Assembly: GCA_900315595.1 (NCBI GenBank)
Contig: OMZQ01000005.1
Location: 1 to 64,000, forward strand
Reading direction: 5' to 3'
DNA length: 64,000 bases
From: an uncultured Eubacteriales bacterium
GTDB lineage: Bacteria; Bacillota; Clostridia; Oscillospirales; Oscillospiraceae
The notes under the pieces: generated by a model
Told to the model about the DNA's origin: nothing
The model's input: the letters and a program-made list of their open reading frames with translations, nothing else
Databases searched by the model: none
Translations under genes and position numbers: made by a program
Shown: one piece after another, positions 25,317 through 34,189 of the stretch
Layout: every line of letters starts with the position of its first letter
Position numbering within the stretch: the stretch's first letter is position 1

Positions 25317-26647
25317 TCTGGATCCCTTATGTGCTTGCCCTTCTGGTGCTGGTTGTTTTCTCCGCCTTTTTCTCCGGCTCAGAGATCGCGTATTCTGCGG
25401 TCAGCCCGCTTCGTCTGCGCCGCATCTATACGGAGACCGGGAACCAGCGCGCCCGCCGCGCCCTGTATATCTCCGATCATTTTGACCATGCGCTGACGGG
25501 AATCCTGATTGGCAACAACCTGGTCAATCTGGCCTCGTCCACGATCGCAACGCAGTTATTTATCATTCTGCTGGCTGAGACCGGCCACGTGAGCGAGAAT
25601 ACCGCCGCTGCGATCTCCACCGCCGCGATCACGGTTTTTGTCCTGATCTTCGGTGAGATCATGCCAAAGATCACGGCCACTGCCGACGCCGAGCGCTTCG
25701 CCATGCGCGTCTCCTTCCTGCTGCGCGGGATCATGCTGATCCTGCACCCGATCGTCAGCCTCGTTTTGAAGCTGCTGGGGCGGATCTCCCGCTCCTGGAA
25801 ACGACCGGAGGACGAGGAAGCCGTCACCGAGGACGATCTCTCCGAGATGATCGATACGGTCGAGGATGAGGGCGTTATTGACGAGGATACCAGCGAGCTG
25901 CTGCAGTCCGCGCTGGACTTCCCGGATATCTGCGTCTATGAGATCATCACACCCCGTGTGGACATGATCGCAATTGACGTGGACGATTCCCCCGAGGAGA
26001 TCATGGAAACCGTCGAGCATTCGCCCTATTCCCGCATTCCCGTCTATGAGGACAGCATTGACAATATCATCGGCGTCCTCCATCTGAACAACTTCCTCAA
26101 GGGACAGTGCGAGGGCGAGGAGATGAATCTCCGCAAGTATCTGCTCCCTGTCGTCTATCTGCACAAGACCACGATCCTGCCCCAGGCGCTGCGCGAGCTT
26201 CGCGAAAAGAAGCTCCACCTTGCCATCGTCACCGACGAATACGGCGGCACGATGGGCCTTGTCACGATGGAGGATATCCTGGAGCAGTTGGTCGGCGATA
26301 TCTGGGACGAAACCGACGAGATCGAAAACGAGCTCGTTGAGCTCGGCGACGACCTCTATGAGGTGGACGGCGATATGCGTCTGGAAGATTTCCTGGACGA
26401 GTTCGAGATCGACGACCGCGATTTTGACGACGACAACGCCACCGTCGGCGGCTTTGCCATCGAACAGCTTGGCGGTTATCCCGCCAAGGGTCAGAGCTTT
26501 GACTTTGAGCATCTTACCATCACGGTGAAGCAGATCCAAAATCTCCGCGTCACCCGCCTGCTTGTCAAGGTCAACGAGCGCGTCAAGGAACCTGACGCCA
26601 TCGACTGGGAGGGAGACTCCGACAAAGACGAGGACGAGGACAACTGA
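25313..26647 (+). CDS. CNNM/HlyC-CorC family membrane protein, full form
   Basis: A 444-aa paralogue of the preceding protein. The DUF21 membrane domain covers ~1-190 (LLVLVVFSAFFSGSEIAYSA, AAITVFVLIFGEIMPKITA). The CBS pair covers ~200-335 (YSRIPVYEDSIDNIIGVLHL, EYGGTMGLVTMEDILEQLVG). The transporter-associated CorC_HlyC domain covers ~345-430 (LYEVDGDMRLEDFLDEF to LRVTRLLVKV). The very acidic C-terminus (DWEGDSDKDEDEDN) is unusual. Translation begins at a GTG overlapping the previous stop, so the two are tightly coupled and may form a hetero-oligomer. A terminator follows. Confidence 0.9.
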   Translation: MIWIPYVLALLVLVVFSAFFSGSEIAYSAVSPLRLRRIYTETGNQRARRALYISDHFDHALTGILIGNNLVNLASSTIATQLFIILLAETGHVSENTAAAISTAAITVFVLIFGEIMPKITATADAERFAMRVSFLLRGIMLILHPIVSLVLKLLGRISRSWKRPEDEEAVTEDDLSEMIDTVEDEGVIDEDTSELLQSALDFPDICVYEIITPRVDMIAIDVDDSPEEIMETVEHSPYSRIPVYEDSIDNIIGVLHLNNFLKGQCEGEEMNLRKYLLPVVYLHKTTILPQALRELREKKLHLAIVTDEYGGTMGLVTMEDILEQLVGDIWDETDEIENELVELGDDLYEVDGDMRLEDFLDEFEIDDRDFDDDNATVGGFAIEQLGGYPAKGQSFDFEHLTITVKQIQNLRVTRLLVKVNERVKEPDAIDWEGDSDKDEDEDN

Positions 26648-26654
26648 TCGAAAC

Positions 26655-26691
26655 AATACTCTGTCCGGAGCAATTTGGACAGAGTATTTTT
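26655..26691 (+). terminator. Rho-independent terminator of the CNNM operon
   Basis: AATACTCTGTCC pairs exactly with GGACAGAGTATT across 10 nt, followed by a T run. It lies 7 nt after the stop codon. Confidence 0.9.
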
Positions 26692-26738
26692 CCGCCCCGC
26701 CGCACGGCGGCTTATCTACAACGAATGGAGGAACCAAT

Positions 26739-27131
26739 ATGCTTGAAATCGGAATCACCGGAAAACAGACCGAGGTCGTCACCCCGGAAAAGACGGCTGC
26801 CGCCCTCGGCAGCGGCTTCCTGGAGGTCTATGCCACCCCTGCTATGGTCGCTCTGATGGAGAAGACGGCTCTGCGTTCCGTCGCAGATCACCTGGACGAA
26901 GGCATGTCCACCGTCGGCATCTCGCTGAATATTGCCCACAGCTCCGCCTCGCCCCTTGGCTGTACGATCACCTGCGAGAGCAAGCTGGTCGAGATTGACC
27001 GCCGCAGGCTTGTTTTTGAAGTCGTCGCCCGCGACGATTTCGGAGAGATCGGCAGAGGCACCCACGAGCGCTTCGTTGTGGACGCCAAGCGCTTTCTGGA
27101 AAAGGCCGCACAGAAGAAGGTCAATTTCTGA
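26739..27131 (+). CDS. Hotdog-fold thioesterase (FlK-like)
   Basis: A 130-aa single-domain hotdog protein: EKTAAALGSGFLEVYATPAM near the N-terminus, the catalytic-type stretch MEKTALRSVADHLDEGMSTV, and GISLNIAHSSASPLGCTITC for the central helix/strand. This is the arrangement of fluoroacetyl-CoA thioesterase-like proteins, which hydrolyse small acyl-CoAs. TGGAGGAAC sets the ATG. Its acyl-CoA substrate cannot be told from sequence. It stands alone between two terminators, facing nifJ. Confidence 0.85.
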   Translation: MLEIGITGKQTEVVTPEKTAAALGSGFLEVYATPAMVALMEKTALRSVADHLDEGMSTVGISLNIAHSSASPLGCTITCESKLVEIDRRRLVFEVVARDDFGEIGRGTHERFVVDAKRFLEKAAQKKVNF

Positions 27132-27158
27132 GCCCGTCTTAGCGGGCCGAACCTGAAA

Positions 27159-27190
27159 AGCACCCCATCCGGCGTACCGGATGGGGTGCT
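27159..27190. terminator. Bidirectional terminator between the thioesterase and nifJ
   Basis: AGCACCCCATCCGG pairs exactly with CCGGATGGGGTGCT across 4 nt. Read on the minus strand it is followed by CTTTTC and lies 20 nt after the nifJ stop, so it serves both convergent genes. Confidence 0.85.
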
Positions 27191-27210
27191 GCGTTTATAG
27201 GGCTGTTTGA

Positions 27211-30200
27211 TTAGTTGTTGTACAGGTCGAGCAGCTTCTTCAGGTGCTCGTAACGCTCCATGGCGCTCTTCTCGTTGCGCTCGAACAGGACTTCGGCGCG
27301 CTCCGGGAACTCGCGGGTCAGGCGGCTGTAGCGGGCTTCGTTCATCAGGAAGTCGCGGTAGCCGTCCTTCGGATCCTTGGAGTCGAGGGTGAACTTCTTG
27401 TCGGCGGCGGGGTTGAAGCGGAACATGTTCCAGTAACCGCAGTCAACAGCCTTCTTCATCTCCTCCTGGCAGTGGATCATGCCGCCCTTGATGGAGTGCA
27501 TCTCACAGGGGGCGTAACCAATGATCAGGGACGGGCCGTGGTAAGCCTCGGCCTCGGAGATGGCGCGGATGGTCTGTGCGCGATCGGCGCCCATGGCGAC
27601 CTGCGCCACGTAGACGTAGCCGTAGGACATGGCGATCTCCGCCAGGCTCTTCTTCTTCATCTCCTTGCCGGCAGCAGCGAACTGCGCGACCTGGCCGATG
27701 TTGGAAGCCTTGGAGGCCTGTCCGCCGGTGTTGGAATAAACCTCGGTGTCGAACACGAAGACGTTGACGTCCTCGCCGGAGGCAAGCACATGGTCCACGC
27801 CGCCGAAGCCGATGTCATAAGCCCAGCCGTCGCCGCCAAAGATCCAAACGGACTTCTTGCCCAGGTATTCCTTCTTGTCCAGGATTTCCTTGCCGCATTC
27901 GCAGCCGCACTTCTCGAGGGCTTCGATGTAGCGCTTGGTGCAGGCCTTGTTGGCTTCGCCGTCATTGAAGGTGTCGAGCCATTCTTCACCGGCGATCCGG
28001 ACTTCTTCGTTCTTGGTGTTCGCAACGATCTTGCGGGTCTTCTCCGCCAGGGACTCGCGGATGGTCTTCTGGGCGATGTACATGCCCAGGCCGTGCTCGG
28101 CGTTGTCCTCAAACAGGGAGTTGGACCAAGCGGGACCGCGGCCTTCCTTGTTGGTGGTGTAGGGGGAGGTAGCGCCGGGGCCGCCCCAGATGGAGGAACA
28201 GCCGGTGGCGTTGGAGATATACATACGGTCGCCGAAGAGCTGGGTCACCAGACGGGCGTAGCTCGTCTCGGCGCAGCCGGCGCAGGAGCCGGAGAACTCA
28301 AGCAGAGGCTTCTTGAACTGGGAGCCCTTGACGGTCAGATCCTGCATATCCTTCTTCTCGGAGACCTCGTTCACGCAGTAGTTGAAGACGTCCTGCTGAT
28401 CCAGCTGGCTCTCCTGCGGACGCATGGCAATGGCCTTGACCGGGCAGACGCCAACGCAGACGCCGCAGCCCATACAGTCGAGCGGGGAAACGGCCATCGT
28501 GTACTTGTAGACGCCCTTGCCCTTACCGGCCTTGATGTCCACGAGCTTGGAGGCGGCGGGAGCCTTGGCGGCCTCGGCCTCGGTCAGAGCGAAGGGACGG
28601 ATGGTGGCGTGCGGGCAGACGAACGCGCAGTTGTTGCACTGGATGCACTTGGTCTGATCCCATTCGGGAACCGTCACGGCAACGCCGCGCTTCTCATAGG
28701 CGGAAGCGCCCAGCTCGAACTGGCCGTCCACGTAATCGGTGAAGGCGGAGACGGGCAGGGAATCGCCGTCCATCTTGTCGATGGGAACGAGGACATTCTT
28801 GACCATCTTGACCAGCTCGGGCTTGCCCGCGAGCTGAACGTCGTCGTCCGCGTCAACCGCGTTGGCCCAGTCGGCGGGAACGTCGATCTTGACGAAGGCG
28901 GTGGCGCCGGCGTCGATCGCGCGGTGGTTGCAGTCCACAACGTCCTGGCCCTTCTTGAGGTAGGACTTCGTGGCGGCGTCCTTCATATACCGGATCGCGT
29001 CAGCCTGCGGCATGACGTTGGCCAGGGTGAAGAAAGCGGACTGGAGGATGGTGTTGGTGCGCTTGCCCATGCCGACCTTGATCGCCAGATCGATGGCGTT
29101 GATCGTGTAGAGCTGGATGTTGTTCTTGGCGATGTAGCGCTTGGAAGCAGCGTCGAGATGGTGAGACAGCTCCTCCATATCCCACTGGCAGTTGATCATG
29201 AACACGCCGCCGGGCTTGACGTCACGGACGATGGGGAAGTGCTTGGTGATGTAGGAGGGGTTGTGGCAGGCCACGAAGTCGGCCTTGTTGATGTAGTACG
29301 GGCTCTTGATGGGCTTGTCGCCGAAGCGGAGGTGGGAAACGGTCACGCCACCGGTCTTCTTGGAGTCGTACTGGAAGTAGGCCTGGACGTACTTATCGGT
29401 GTGGTCGCCGATGATCTTGATGGAGTTCTTGTTCGCGCCGACGGTGCCGTCGCCGCCCAGACCCCAGAACTTGCACTCGATGGTGCCTTCCGCGGCGGTG
29501 GCGGGGACTTCCTCGCGGACGTCGAGGCTCAGGTTGGTCACGTCGTCCACGATGCCGATGGTGAACTCACGCTTGGGCTGATCCTTCTTCAGCTCGTCGT
29601 AGACGGAGAAGACGGAGGCGGGAGGCGTGTCCTTGGAGCCGAGGCCGTAACGGCCGCCGATCACGGTGATGTCATTGCGTCCGGCGTTGGCCAGAGCGGT
29701 CACGACGTCAATGTAGAGGGGTTCGCCCTGGGAGCCGGGCTCCTTGGTGCGGTCGAGAACAGCGATCTTCTTGCAGGTCGCGGGGATGGCGGCGATCAGC
29801 TTGTCCGGGCAGAAGGGACGGTAGAGACGGACCTTGATCAGGCCGACCTTTTCGCCGTTGGCGTTCAGGTAGTCGATGACTTCCTCGGCCACGTCGTTGA
29901 TGGAGCCCATCGCAACGATGACGCGGTCAGCGTCGGGCGCGCCGTAGTAGTTGAACAGCTTGTAGTCGGTGCCGAGCTTGGCATTGACCTTGTCCATGTA
30001 CTCTTCCACGATGGCGGGAAGGGCGGTATAGAACTTATTGCAGGCCTCGCGGTGCTGGAAGAAAACGTCGCCGTTTTCGTGAGAGCCGCGCATGGAGGGA
30101 CGCTCGGGATTCAGGCTGTGCTCGCGGAAGGCCTTGACTGCGTCCATATCGACCATTTCCTTGAGATCCTCGTAATCCCAAATCGCGATCTTCTGGATCT

Positions 30201-30735
30201 CGTGGGAGGTACGGAAACCGTCAAAGAAGTTGATGAAGGGAACGCGGCCCTTGATGGCGGCGAGGTGCGCAACGGCGCCGAGATCCATGACCTCCTGCGG
30301 GTTGGTCTCGCAGAGCATTGCAAAGCCGGTCTGACGGCAGGCGTAGACGTCGGAATGATCGCCGAAGATGTTCAGAGCGTGGGTGGCAACCGTTCTGGCG
30401 GAGACGTGGAACACGCCGGGAAGCAGCTCGCCCGCGATCTTGTACATATTGGGGATCATCAGCAGCAGGCCCTGGGAGGCGGTGTAGGTCGTCGTCAGAG
30501 CGCCGGCAGCCAGAGAGCCGTGAACGGTACCGGAGGCACCGGCTTCGGACTGCATCTCAACGACCTTCACGCGGTTGCCGAAGATGTTTTCCCGACCCTG
30601 CGCAGACCACTGGTCGACGTAGTCAGCCATGGGGCTGGACGGAGTGATCGGGTAGATACCAGCTACTTCCGTGAAGGCATAGCTGACATGAGCGGCAGCG
30701 GTATTGCCGTCCATGGTTTTGAATTTTCTTTGCAA
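27211..30735 (-). CDS. nifJ: Pyruvate:ferredoxin (flavodoxin) oxidoreductase
   Basis: A one-chain PFOR of 1174 aa that splits pyruvate to acetyl-CoA and CO2 and reduces ferredoxin, central to anaerobic carbon flow. All domains are present: the N-terminal pyrimidine-binding domain (EVAGIYPITPSSPMADYVD), the transketolase C-type domain, two [4Fe-4S] ferredoxin motifs (CIQCNNCAFVCPHA and CMGCGVCVGVCPVKA), and the TPP domain (SGSCAGCAETSYARL; WIFGGDGWAYDIGFGG). The start is a TTG (MQRKFKTMDGN) because AGGAGG stands 9 nt before it and the family begins at this point; an ATG seven codons in would clip it. Monocistronic, with its own promoter and terminator. Confidence 0.97.
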   Translation of the reverse strand: MQRKFKTMDGNTAAAHVSYAFTEVAGIYPITPSSPMADYVDQWSAQGRENIFGNRVKVVEMQSEAGASGTVHGSLAAGALTTTYTASQGLLLMIPNMYKIAGELLPGVFHVSARTVATHALNIFGDHSDVYACRQTGFAMLCETNPQEVMDLGAVAHLAAIKGRVPFINFFDGFRTSHEIQKIAIWDYEDLKEMVDMDAVKAFREHSLNPERPSMRGSHENGDVFFQHREACNKFYTALPAIVEEYMDKVNAKLGTDYKLFNYYGAPDADRVIVAMGSINDVAEEVIDYLNANGEKVGLIKVRLYRPFCPDKLIAAIPATCKKIAVLDRTKEPGSQGEPLYIDVVTALANAGRNDITVIGGRYGLGSKDTPPASVFSVYDELKKDQPKREFTIGIVDDVTNLSLDVREEVPATAAEGTIECKFWGLGGDGTVGANKNSIKIIGDHTDKYVQAYFQYDSKKTGGVTVSHLRFGDKPIKSPYYINKADFVACHNPSYITKHFPIVRDVKPGGVFMINCQWDMEELSHHLDAASKRYIAKNNIQLYTINAIDLAIKVGMGKRTNTILQSAFFTLANVMPQADAIRYMKDAATKSYLKKGQDVVDCNHRAIDAGATAFVKIDVPADWANAVDADDDVQLAGKPELVKMVKNVLVPIDKMDGDSLPVSAFTDYVDGQFELGASAYEKRGVAVTVPEWDQTKCIQCNNCAFVCPHATIRPFALTEAEAAKAPAASKLVDIKAGKGKGVYKYTMAVSPLDCMGCGVCVGVCPVKAIAMRPQESQLDQQDVFNYCVNEVSEKKDMQDLTVKGSQFKKPLLEFSGSCAGCAETSYARLVTQLFGDRMYISNATGCSSIWGGPGATSPYTTNKEGRGPAWSNSLFEDNAEHGLGMYIAQKTIRESLAEKTRKIVANTKNEEVRIAGEEWLDTFNDGEANKACTKRYIEALEKCGCECGKEILDKKEYLGKKSVWIFGGDGWAYDIGFGGVDHVLASGEDVNVFVFDTEVYSNTGGQASKASNIGQVAQFAAAGKEMKKKSLAEIAMSYGYVYVAQVAMGADRAQTIRAISEAEAYHGPSLIIGYAPCEMHSIKGGMIHCQEEMKKAVDCGYWNMFRFNPAADKKFTLDSKDPKDGYRDFLMNEARYSRLTREFPERAEVLFERNEKSAMERYEHLKKLLDLYNN

Positions 30736-30785
30736 GGGAAATACCTCCTAATCAAAAGGACATTCGTCCAATTTTTTGCCTACCC

Positions 30786-30814
30786 ATCATAACATCTTTT
30801 TTTGCTTTTGTAAA
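30786..30814 (-). promoter_or_regulatory. Promoter of nifJ
   Basis: On the minus strand TTTACA and TATGAT are separated by 17 nt, with the -10 box 50 nt before the TTG start. The leader is T-rich and short. Confidence 0.6.
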
Positions 30815-30874
30815 CCGATATTCTGATTTTTTTCTGCGGATTCACAAATTTTTTTCACAGCAGCCTGCTTTTTC

Positions 30875-30903
30875 TGGACAAATCGGGAAAAGTATGGTAG
30901 ATT
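30875..30903 (+). promoter_or_regulatory. Possible promoter of the WecG/TagA gene
   Basis: TGGACA and TAGATT are separated by 17 nt, 38 nt before the ATG at 30942. The -10 match is only moderate. It is divergent from the nifJ promoter within a 206-bp gap. Confidence 0.4.
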
Positions 30904-30941
30904 ATTATGAAGTAATACAAAACGGAAAGGCGGGAGCGGAT

Positions 30942-31664
30942 ATGAAGCTCGACGTGCTTGGTCTTCAATTTGATAACGTAACGATGGAGGAAGCGCTTGC
31001 CGCCGGCGAACGCCTGCTCGATGGGGACCGCCCCGGCATCGTGGTCACGCCGAACGCTGAAATTGCCTATGAGGCGTCCAAGGACGCCGATTTCCGCGAT
31101 TTGCTCAATCAGGCCGATCTCCTTCTGCCTGACGGAGCGGGCGTGGTTCTGGCGGCAAAGATCCTCCGCACCCCGCTCCGGTCGAAGGTCGCGGGGATCG
31201 ACTTTGCCGCGAATCTGCTTCCTATTTTTGCCCGGCGCGGTACGAGGCTGTATCTGCTTGGCTCCAAGCCCGGCGTTGCCGAGGCTGCCGCGGAAAAAAT
31301 GAAGGTCCTCGCGCCCGGCCTGATCGTCTGCGGAACGCACGACGGCTACTTTCAAACCGACGATGCGGCGATCTCCGCCGTGAACGACGCCGCCCCGGAC
31401 GCGCTGTTCGTATGTCTTGGCGCGCCGAAGCAGGAGAAATTCATGTTCGCTCACCGTGGCGAGCTTGCCACGGTGCGTCTGATGGCAGGTCTCGGCGGCA
31501 GCCTGGACGGTTTTGCCGGCAACGTCAAGCGCGCGCCGAAGTGGATGATCCGCCTCCAGCTCGAATGGCTCTACCGGCTGGTCAAGGAGCCGAAGCGTCT
31601 CGGACGGATGATGCGTCTGCCGAAATATATTCTTCTGGCCTTCCGCGCGCGGAGAAAGGGATGA
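30942..31664 (+). CDS. WecG/TagA/CpsF family glycosyltransferase (GT26)
   Basis: A 240-aa GT26 transferase that usually adds ManNAcA or ManNAc to a lipid-linked GlcNAc in wall teichoic acid or polysaccharide assembly. Hallmarks are IVVTPNAEIAYEASKD near the start, LLPDGAGVVLAAKIL (catalytic Asp), RLYLLGSKPGVAEAAAEKM and DALFVCLGAPKQEKFM. The ATG at 30942 with GGCGGGAGCGG before it is preferred to an upstream in-frame ATG that overlaps the promoter. It leads a row of genes (kinase, DJ-1-like, mltG, U32) that runs towards the surface polysaccharide locus, to which it may contribute. Confidence 0.9.
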   Translation: MKLDVLGLQFDNVTMEEALAAGERLLDGDRPGIVVTPNAEIAYEASKDADFRDLLNQADLLLPDGAGVVLAAKILRTPLRSKVAGIDFAANLLPIFARRGTRLYLLGSKPGVAEAAAEKMKVLAPGLIVCGTHDGYFQTDDAAISAVNDAAPDALFVCLGAPKQEKFMFAHRGELATVRLMAGLGGSLDGFAGNVKRAPKWMIRLQLEWLYRLVKEPKRLGRMMRLPKYILLAFRARRKG

Positions 31665-31668
31665 TCCT

Positions 31669-32358
31669 ATGGGTAAGCTGATCGTATTCGAGGGAACCGA
31701 CGGTTCCGGCAAGTCCACGCAGTTTTCCCTGCTCACTGAGCGCTTGCGCCGGGAACAAACCGATTTCCGCACCATTGTTTTTCCCCAGTATTCCGAGCCG
31801 TCCTCGGCGCTGATCCGGATGTATCTGGGCGGCGAGTTCGGCAAATCGCCTGCAGACGTCAACGCCTACGCTGCCTCCACCTTTTACGCGGTGGACCGGT
31901 ACGCCTCCTTCCAAAAGGTTTGGGGGGAATACTACCGCGGCGGCGGTCTGGTCATTTCCGACCGCTACACGACCTCCAACGCCGTCCATCAGGCGTCCAA
32001 GGAGCCGCCGGAGCGCCGCGGCGATTTCTTCCGCTGGCTCTATGAGCTGGAGTACGACCACATGGAACTTCCCAGACCGGACCTCGTCATATACTTGGAC
32101 GTGCCGACCGAGCTGACCGAGCGCCTGATGCGTCACCGCGAGGCTGACACCCACACGCACGCGGATATCCACGAAAAGGACCTGGACTACCTGCGGCTCT
32201 GCCGCAGGACCGGATTGGAGGCTGCGGCATACTACGGCTGGACCGTCGTTCACTGCGAGCGGAACGGAGAAATGCGCCCCATCGAGGATATTCACGAGGA
32301 AATCTATCGGCTTGTCCAAAGCTGTCTGAACGAACAGGAGCGATCAAATGTTGGTTGA
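31669..32358 (+). CDS. tmk: Thymidylate kinase
   Basis: dTMP kinase that makes dTDP for DNA synthesis. The P-loop EGTDGSGKST ends at residue 17, with the dTMP-binding SDRYTTSNAVHQASKEP (DRY motif), VIYLDVPTEL and a lid-region helix EADTHTHADIHEKDLDYL rich in His. The last part differs from E. coli-type enzymes, and at 229 aa it is slightly longer than usual. It begins 4 nt after the glycosyltransferase stop and overlaps the next gene by 11 nt. A second tmk elsewhere in the genome is possible, since such long variants are often paralogues. Confidence 0.88.
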   Translation: MGKLIVFEGTDGSGKSTQFSLLTERLRREQTDFRTIVFPQYSEPSSALIRMYLGGEFGKSPADVNAYAASTFYAVDRYASFQKVWGEYYRGGGLVISDRYTTSNAVHQASKEPPERRGDFFRWLYELEYDHMELPRPDLVIYLDVPTELTERLMRHREADTHTHADIHEKDLDYLRLCRRTGLEAAAYYGWTVVHCERNGEMRPIEDIHEEIYRLVQSCLNEQERSNVG

Positions 32359-32896
32359 TATATTATTGGCTGACGGGTTCGAGGAAACCGAAGCCGTCGT
32401 ACCCTGCGACTTACTGCGCCGCGCCGGAGCGAAAGTCAGGCTGATCGGCGTGAACGGGATCCGGATCGTCAGCTCCCATCAGATCACCGTGACTGCGGAC
32501 GCCGTGCTGGAGGCGCATACCGGCGATCTGCCCGATCTGCTGGTTCTGCCCGGCGGACGGCGCGGGGTCGATAATCTGCTGGCCTCCGAGGCTGCGCTGG
32601 ATCTGGTCCGCCGCGCCTGGGCGGCAGGGAAGTACGTCGCTGCGATTTGCGCTGCGCCGACGATCCTGGCCCATCTTGGCGTCACGGACGGACGCAGCGC
32701 CGTCTGCTATCCCGGTATGGAACCCCGGATGGGGAACGCAGAACTGAAGCATTTGCCTGTCGTCACAGACGGCAGACTGATCACGGGCCGGGCTGCCGGC
32801 AGCTCCATGGCCTTCGGCCTGGCGCTGGTGGAAGCCCTGTTTGGGCCGGACGCCGCGCAGCGTGTGGCGGACGGCGTCGTCTATACCCGCGCCTGA
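32348..32896 (+). CDS. DJ-1/PfpI family protein
   Basis: A 182-aa class I glutamine amidotransferase-like protein of the DJ-1 group: DGFEETEAVVPCDLLRRAG with E15, and the nucleophile elbow AAICAAPTILAHLG with C101. Members act as deglycase/chaperone or protease-like stress proteins; the exact reaction is debated. It overlaps tmk by 11 nt with GGAG inside the tmk end, so expression is coupled. It is complete in length. Confidence 0.92.
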   Translation: MLVDILLADGFEETEAVVPCDLLRRAGAKVRLIGVNGIRIVSSHQITVTADAVLEAHTGDLPDLLVLPGGRRGVDNLLASEAALDLVRRAWAAGKYVAAICAAPTILAHLGVTDGRSAVCYPGMEPRMGNAELKHLPVVTDGRLITGRAAGSSMAFGLALVEALFGPDAAQRVADGVVYTRA

Positions 32897-32922
32897 CTGA
32901 TTCGCGAGAGGAGGGACCGAGC

Positions 32923-34179
32923 ATGTCCGATCTGCAACCCAATGAAAACCGCCCTACCGTGGACGAACTGATCGCCTCGGCGAAGGAGGCATACGAGATC
33001 GCTCCGAATTCCGGCGACCCTCAGGGCTTCGAGCCGGATTTCGGCCACACCTTTGACGACTACGGCGAATATGAGGAGCCAAAGCCGCAGCCCGTCGTGC
33101 GGCGCATCCGGAAGCCCAGCCTGATCAAAAAGGTGCGAATTCCGAAGCTCTTGATCCTTGCCGTCTATTTTGCCCTTGTCGTCGTCGTCGGACTGCTGGC
33201 TGCGAAGATCGGATGGAAGCTGGCCGACGACGCCCTCGGTCTGACCCGGCCCGACGAATCCATCGAGATCACCATTTCCGAGAACGACACCCTTGACAGC
33301 GTGACTGCCAAGCTGAAGAAGGCCGGAGCCGTCAAATACGAATGGCTCTTCAAGCTCTACTGCAAGGTCAGAAAGCAGGAGGATTTCTTCGATCCCGGCG
33401 TCTACAGCATCAAGCTGTCCTACGACTATCACGCCCTGGTCAACTATCTGATGGCCAGCGCGGGCAACCGCAAGACGATCACGCTGATGATTGCCGAGGG
33501 TGAGAACACCTACGAGATATTCGACCTGCTCGAAAAGAACGGGGTCTGCTCCCGCGAGATGCTCGAGCAGGCGGCGGCGGAATACGAGTTTGACTACGAT
33601 TTCCTCAAGCGCCTGCCCTATGGCGAGAGCAACCGTCTCGAGGGCTATCTTTTCCCGGATACCTACGAATTCTATCTGAAGGATGAGCCCCAGAACGTGA
33701 TCGGCAGACTGCTCCGCAACTTCAACGCCCGTCTGAACGACAAGGATTTGAATGAGATCGAGCGAAGCGACTACTCGATGCACGAGATCCTGATTATGGC
33801 ATCCATCGTCGAGGCTGAGGCCGGTCACGACGACGAGCGCGCCAAGATCGCCTCCGTCATGTACAATCGCTTAGAGAACTGGGAGAATCCGCTGCTCGGC
33901 ATGGACTCCACGGTCTACTACGGCGCGATGCTTCAGGGCGAGGGCTTTACCATCAATCTCGACAGCCCCTATAACACCTACAAGTATCCCGGTCTGCCCA
34001 AGGGACCGATCTGCAACCCCGGCCTGAACTCCATCCGCGCGGTCCTGCACCCTGAAAAGACGAATTATTATTATTTCGCCACCGGCGTGGACGGATTGAA
34101 CCACTTCTTTGAAACCGAGGCCGAGTTCAACGCTTTCATCAACAGCGACCAATATGAGGACATCATTCCGGGAAGATAA
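32923..34179 (+). CDS. mltG: Endolytic murein transglycosylase
   Basis: A membrane-anchored enzyme that cuts nascent peptidoglycan glycan strands and so limits their length. The 418-aa protein has a ~65-residue cytoplasmic N-terminus and one transmembrane helix at ~80-100 (LLILAVYFALVVVVGLLAAK). A LysM-like lobe (ITISENDTLDSVTAKLKKAG) is followed by the YceG catalytic domain with MASIVEAEAGHDDERAKIAS, where the Glu after ASIV is the catalytic residue, and the end motif YPGLPKGPICNPGL. GGAGGGACC precedes the ATG at 32923. It is 10 nt upstream of the U32 gene. Confidence 0.95.
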   Translation: MSDLQPNENRPTVDELIASAKEAYEIAPNSGDPQGFEPDFGHTFDDYGEYEEPKPQPVVRRIRKPSLIKKVRIPKLLILAVYFALVVVVGLLAAKIGWKLADDALGLTRPDESIEITISENDTLDSVTAKLKKAGAVKYEWLFKLYCKVRKQEDFFDPGVYSIKLSYDYHALVNYLMASAGNRKTITLMIAEGENTYEIFDLLEKNGVCSREMLEQAAAEYEFDYDFLKRLPYGESNRLEGYLFPDTYEFYLKDEPQNVIGRLLRNFNARLNDKDLNEIERSDYSMHEILIMASIVEAEAGHDDERAKIASVMYNRLENWENPLLGMDSTVYYGAMLQGEGFTINLDSPYNTYKYPGLPKGPICNPGLNSIRAVLHPEKTNYYYFATGVDGLNHFFETEAEFNAFINSDQYEDIIPGR

Positions 34180-34189
34180 GGACAGAGAA

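Noticed and set aside
27244..30792. An uninterrupted 1182-codon reading frame on the plus strand opposite nifJ.
   Set aside because: It is the exact antisense of a confidently identified PFOR. Its protein is low-complexity (many Gly, Val, Leu, Asp, His) with no domain motifs, an effect of GC-rich codon choice in nifJ.
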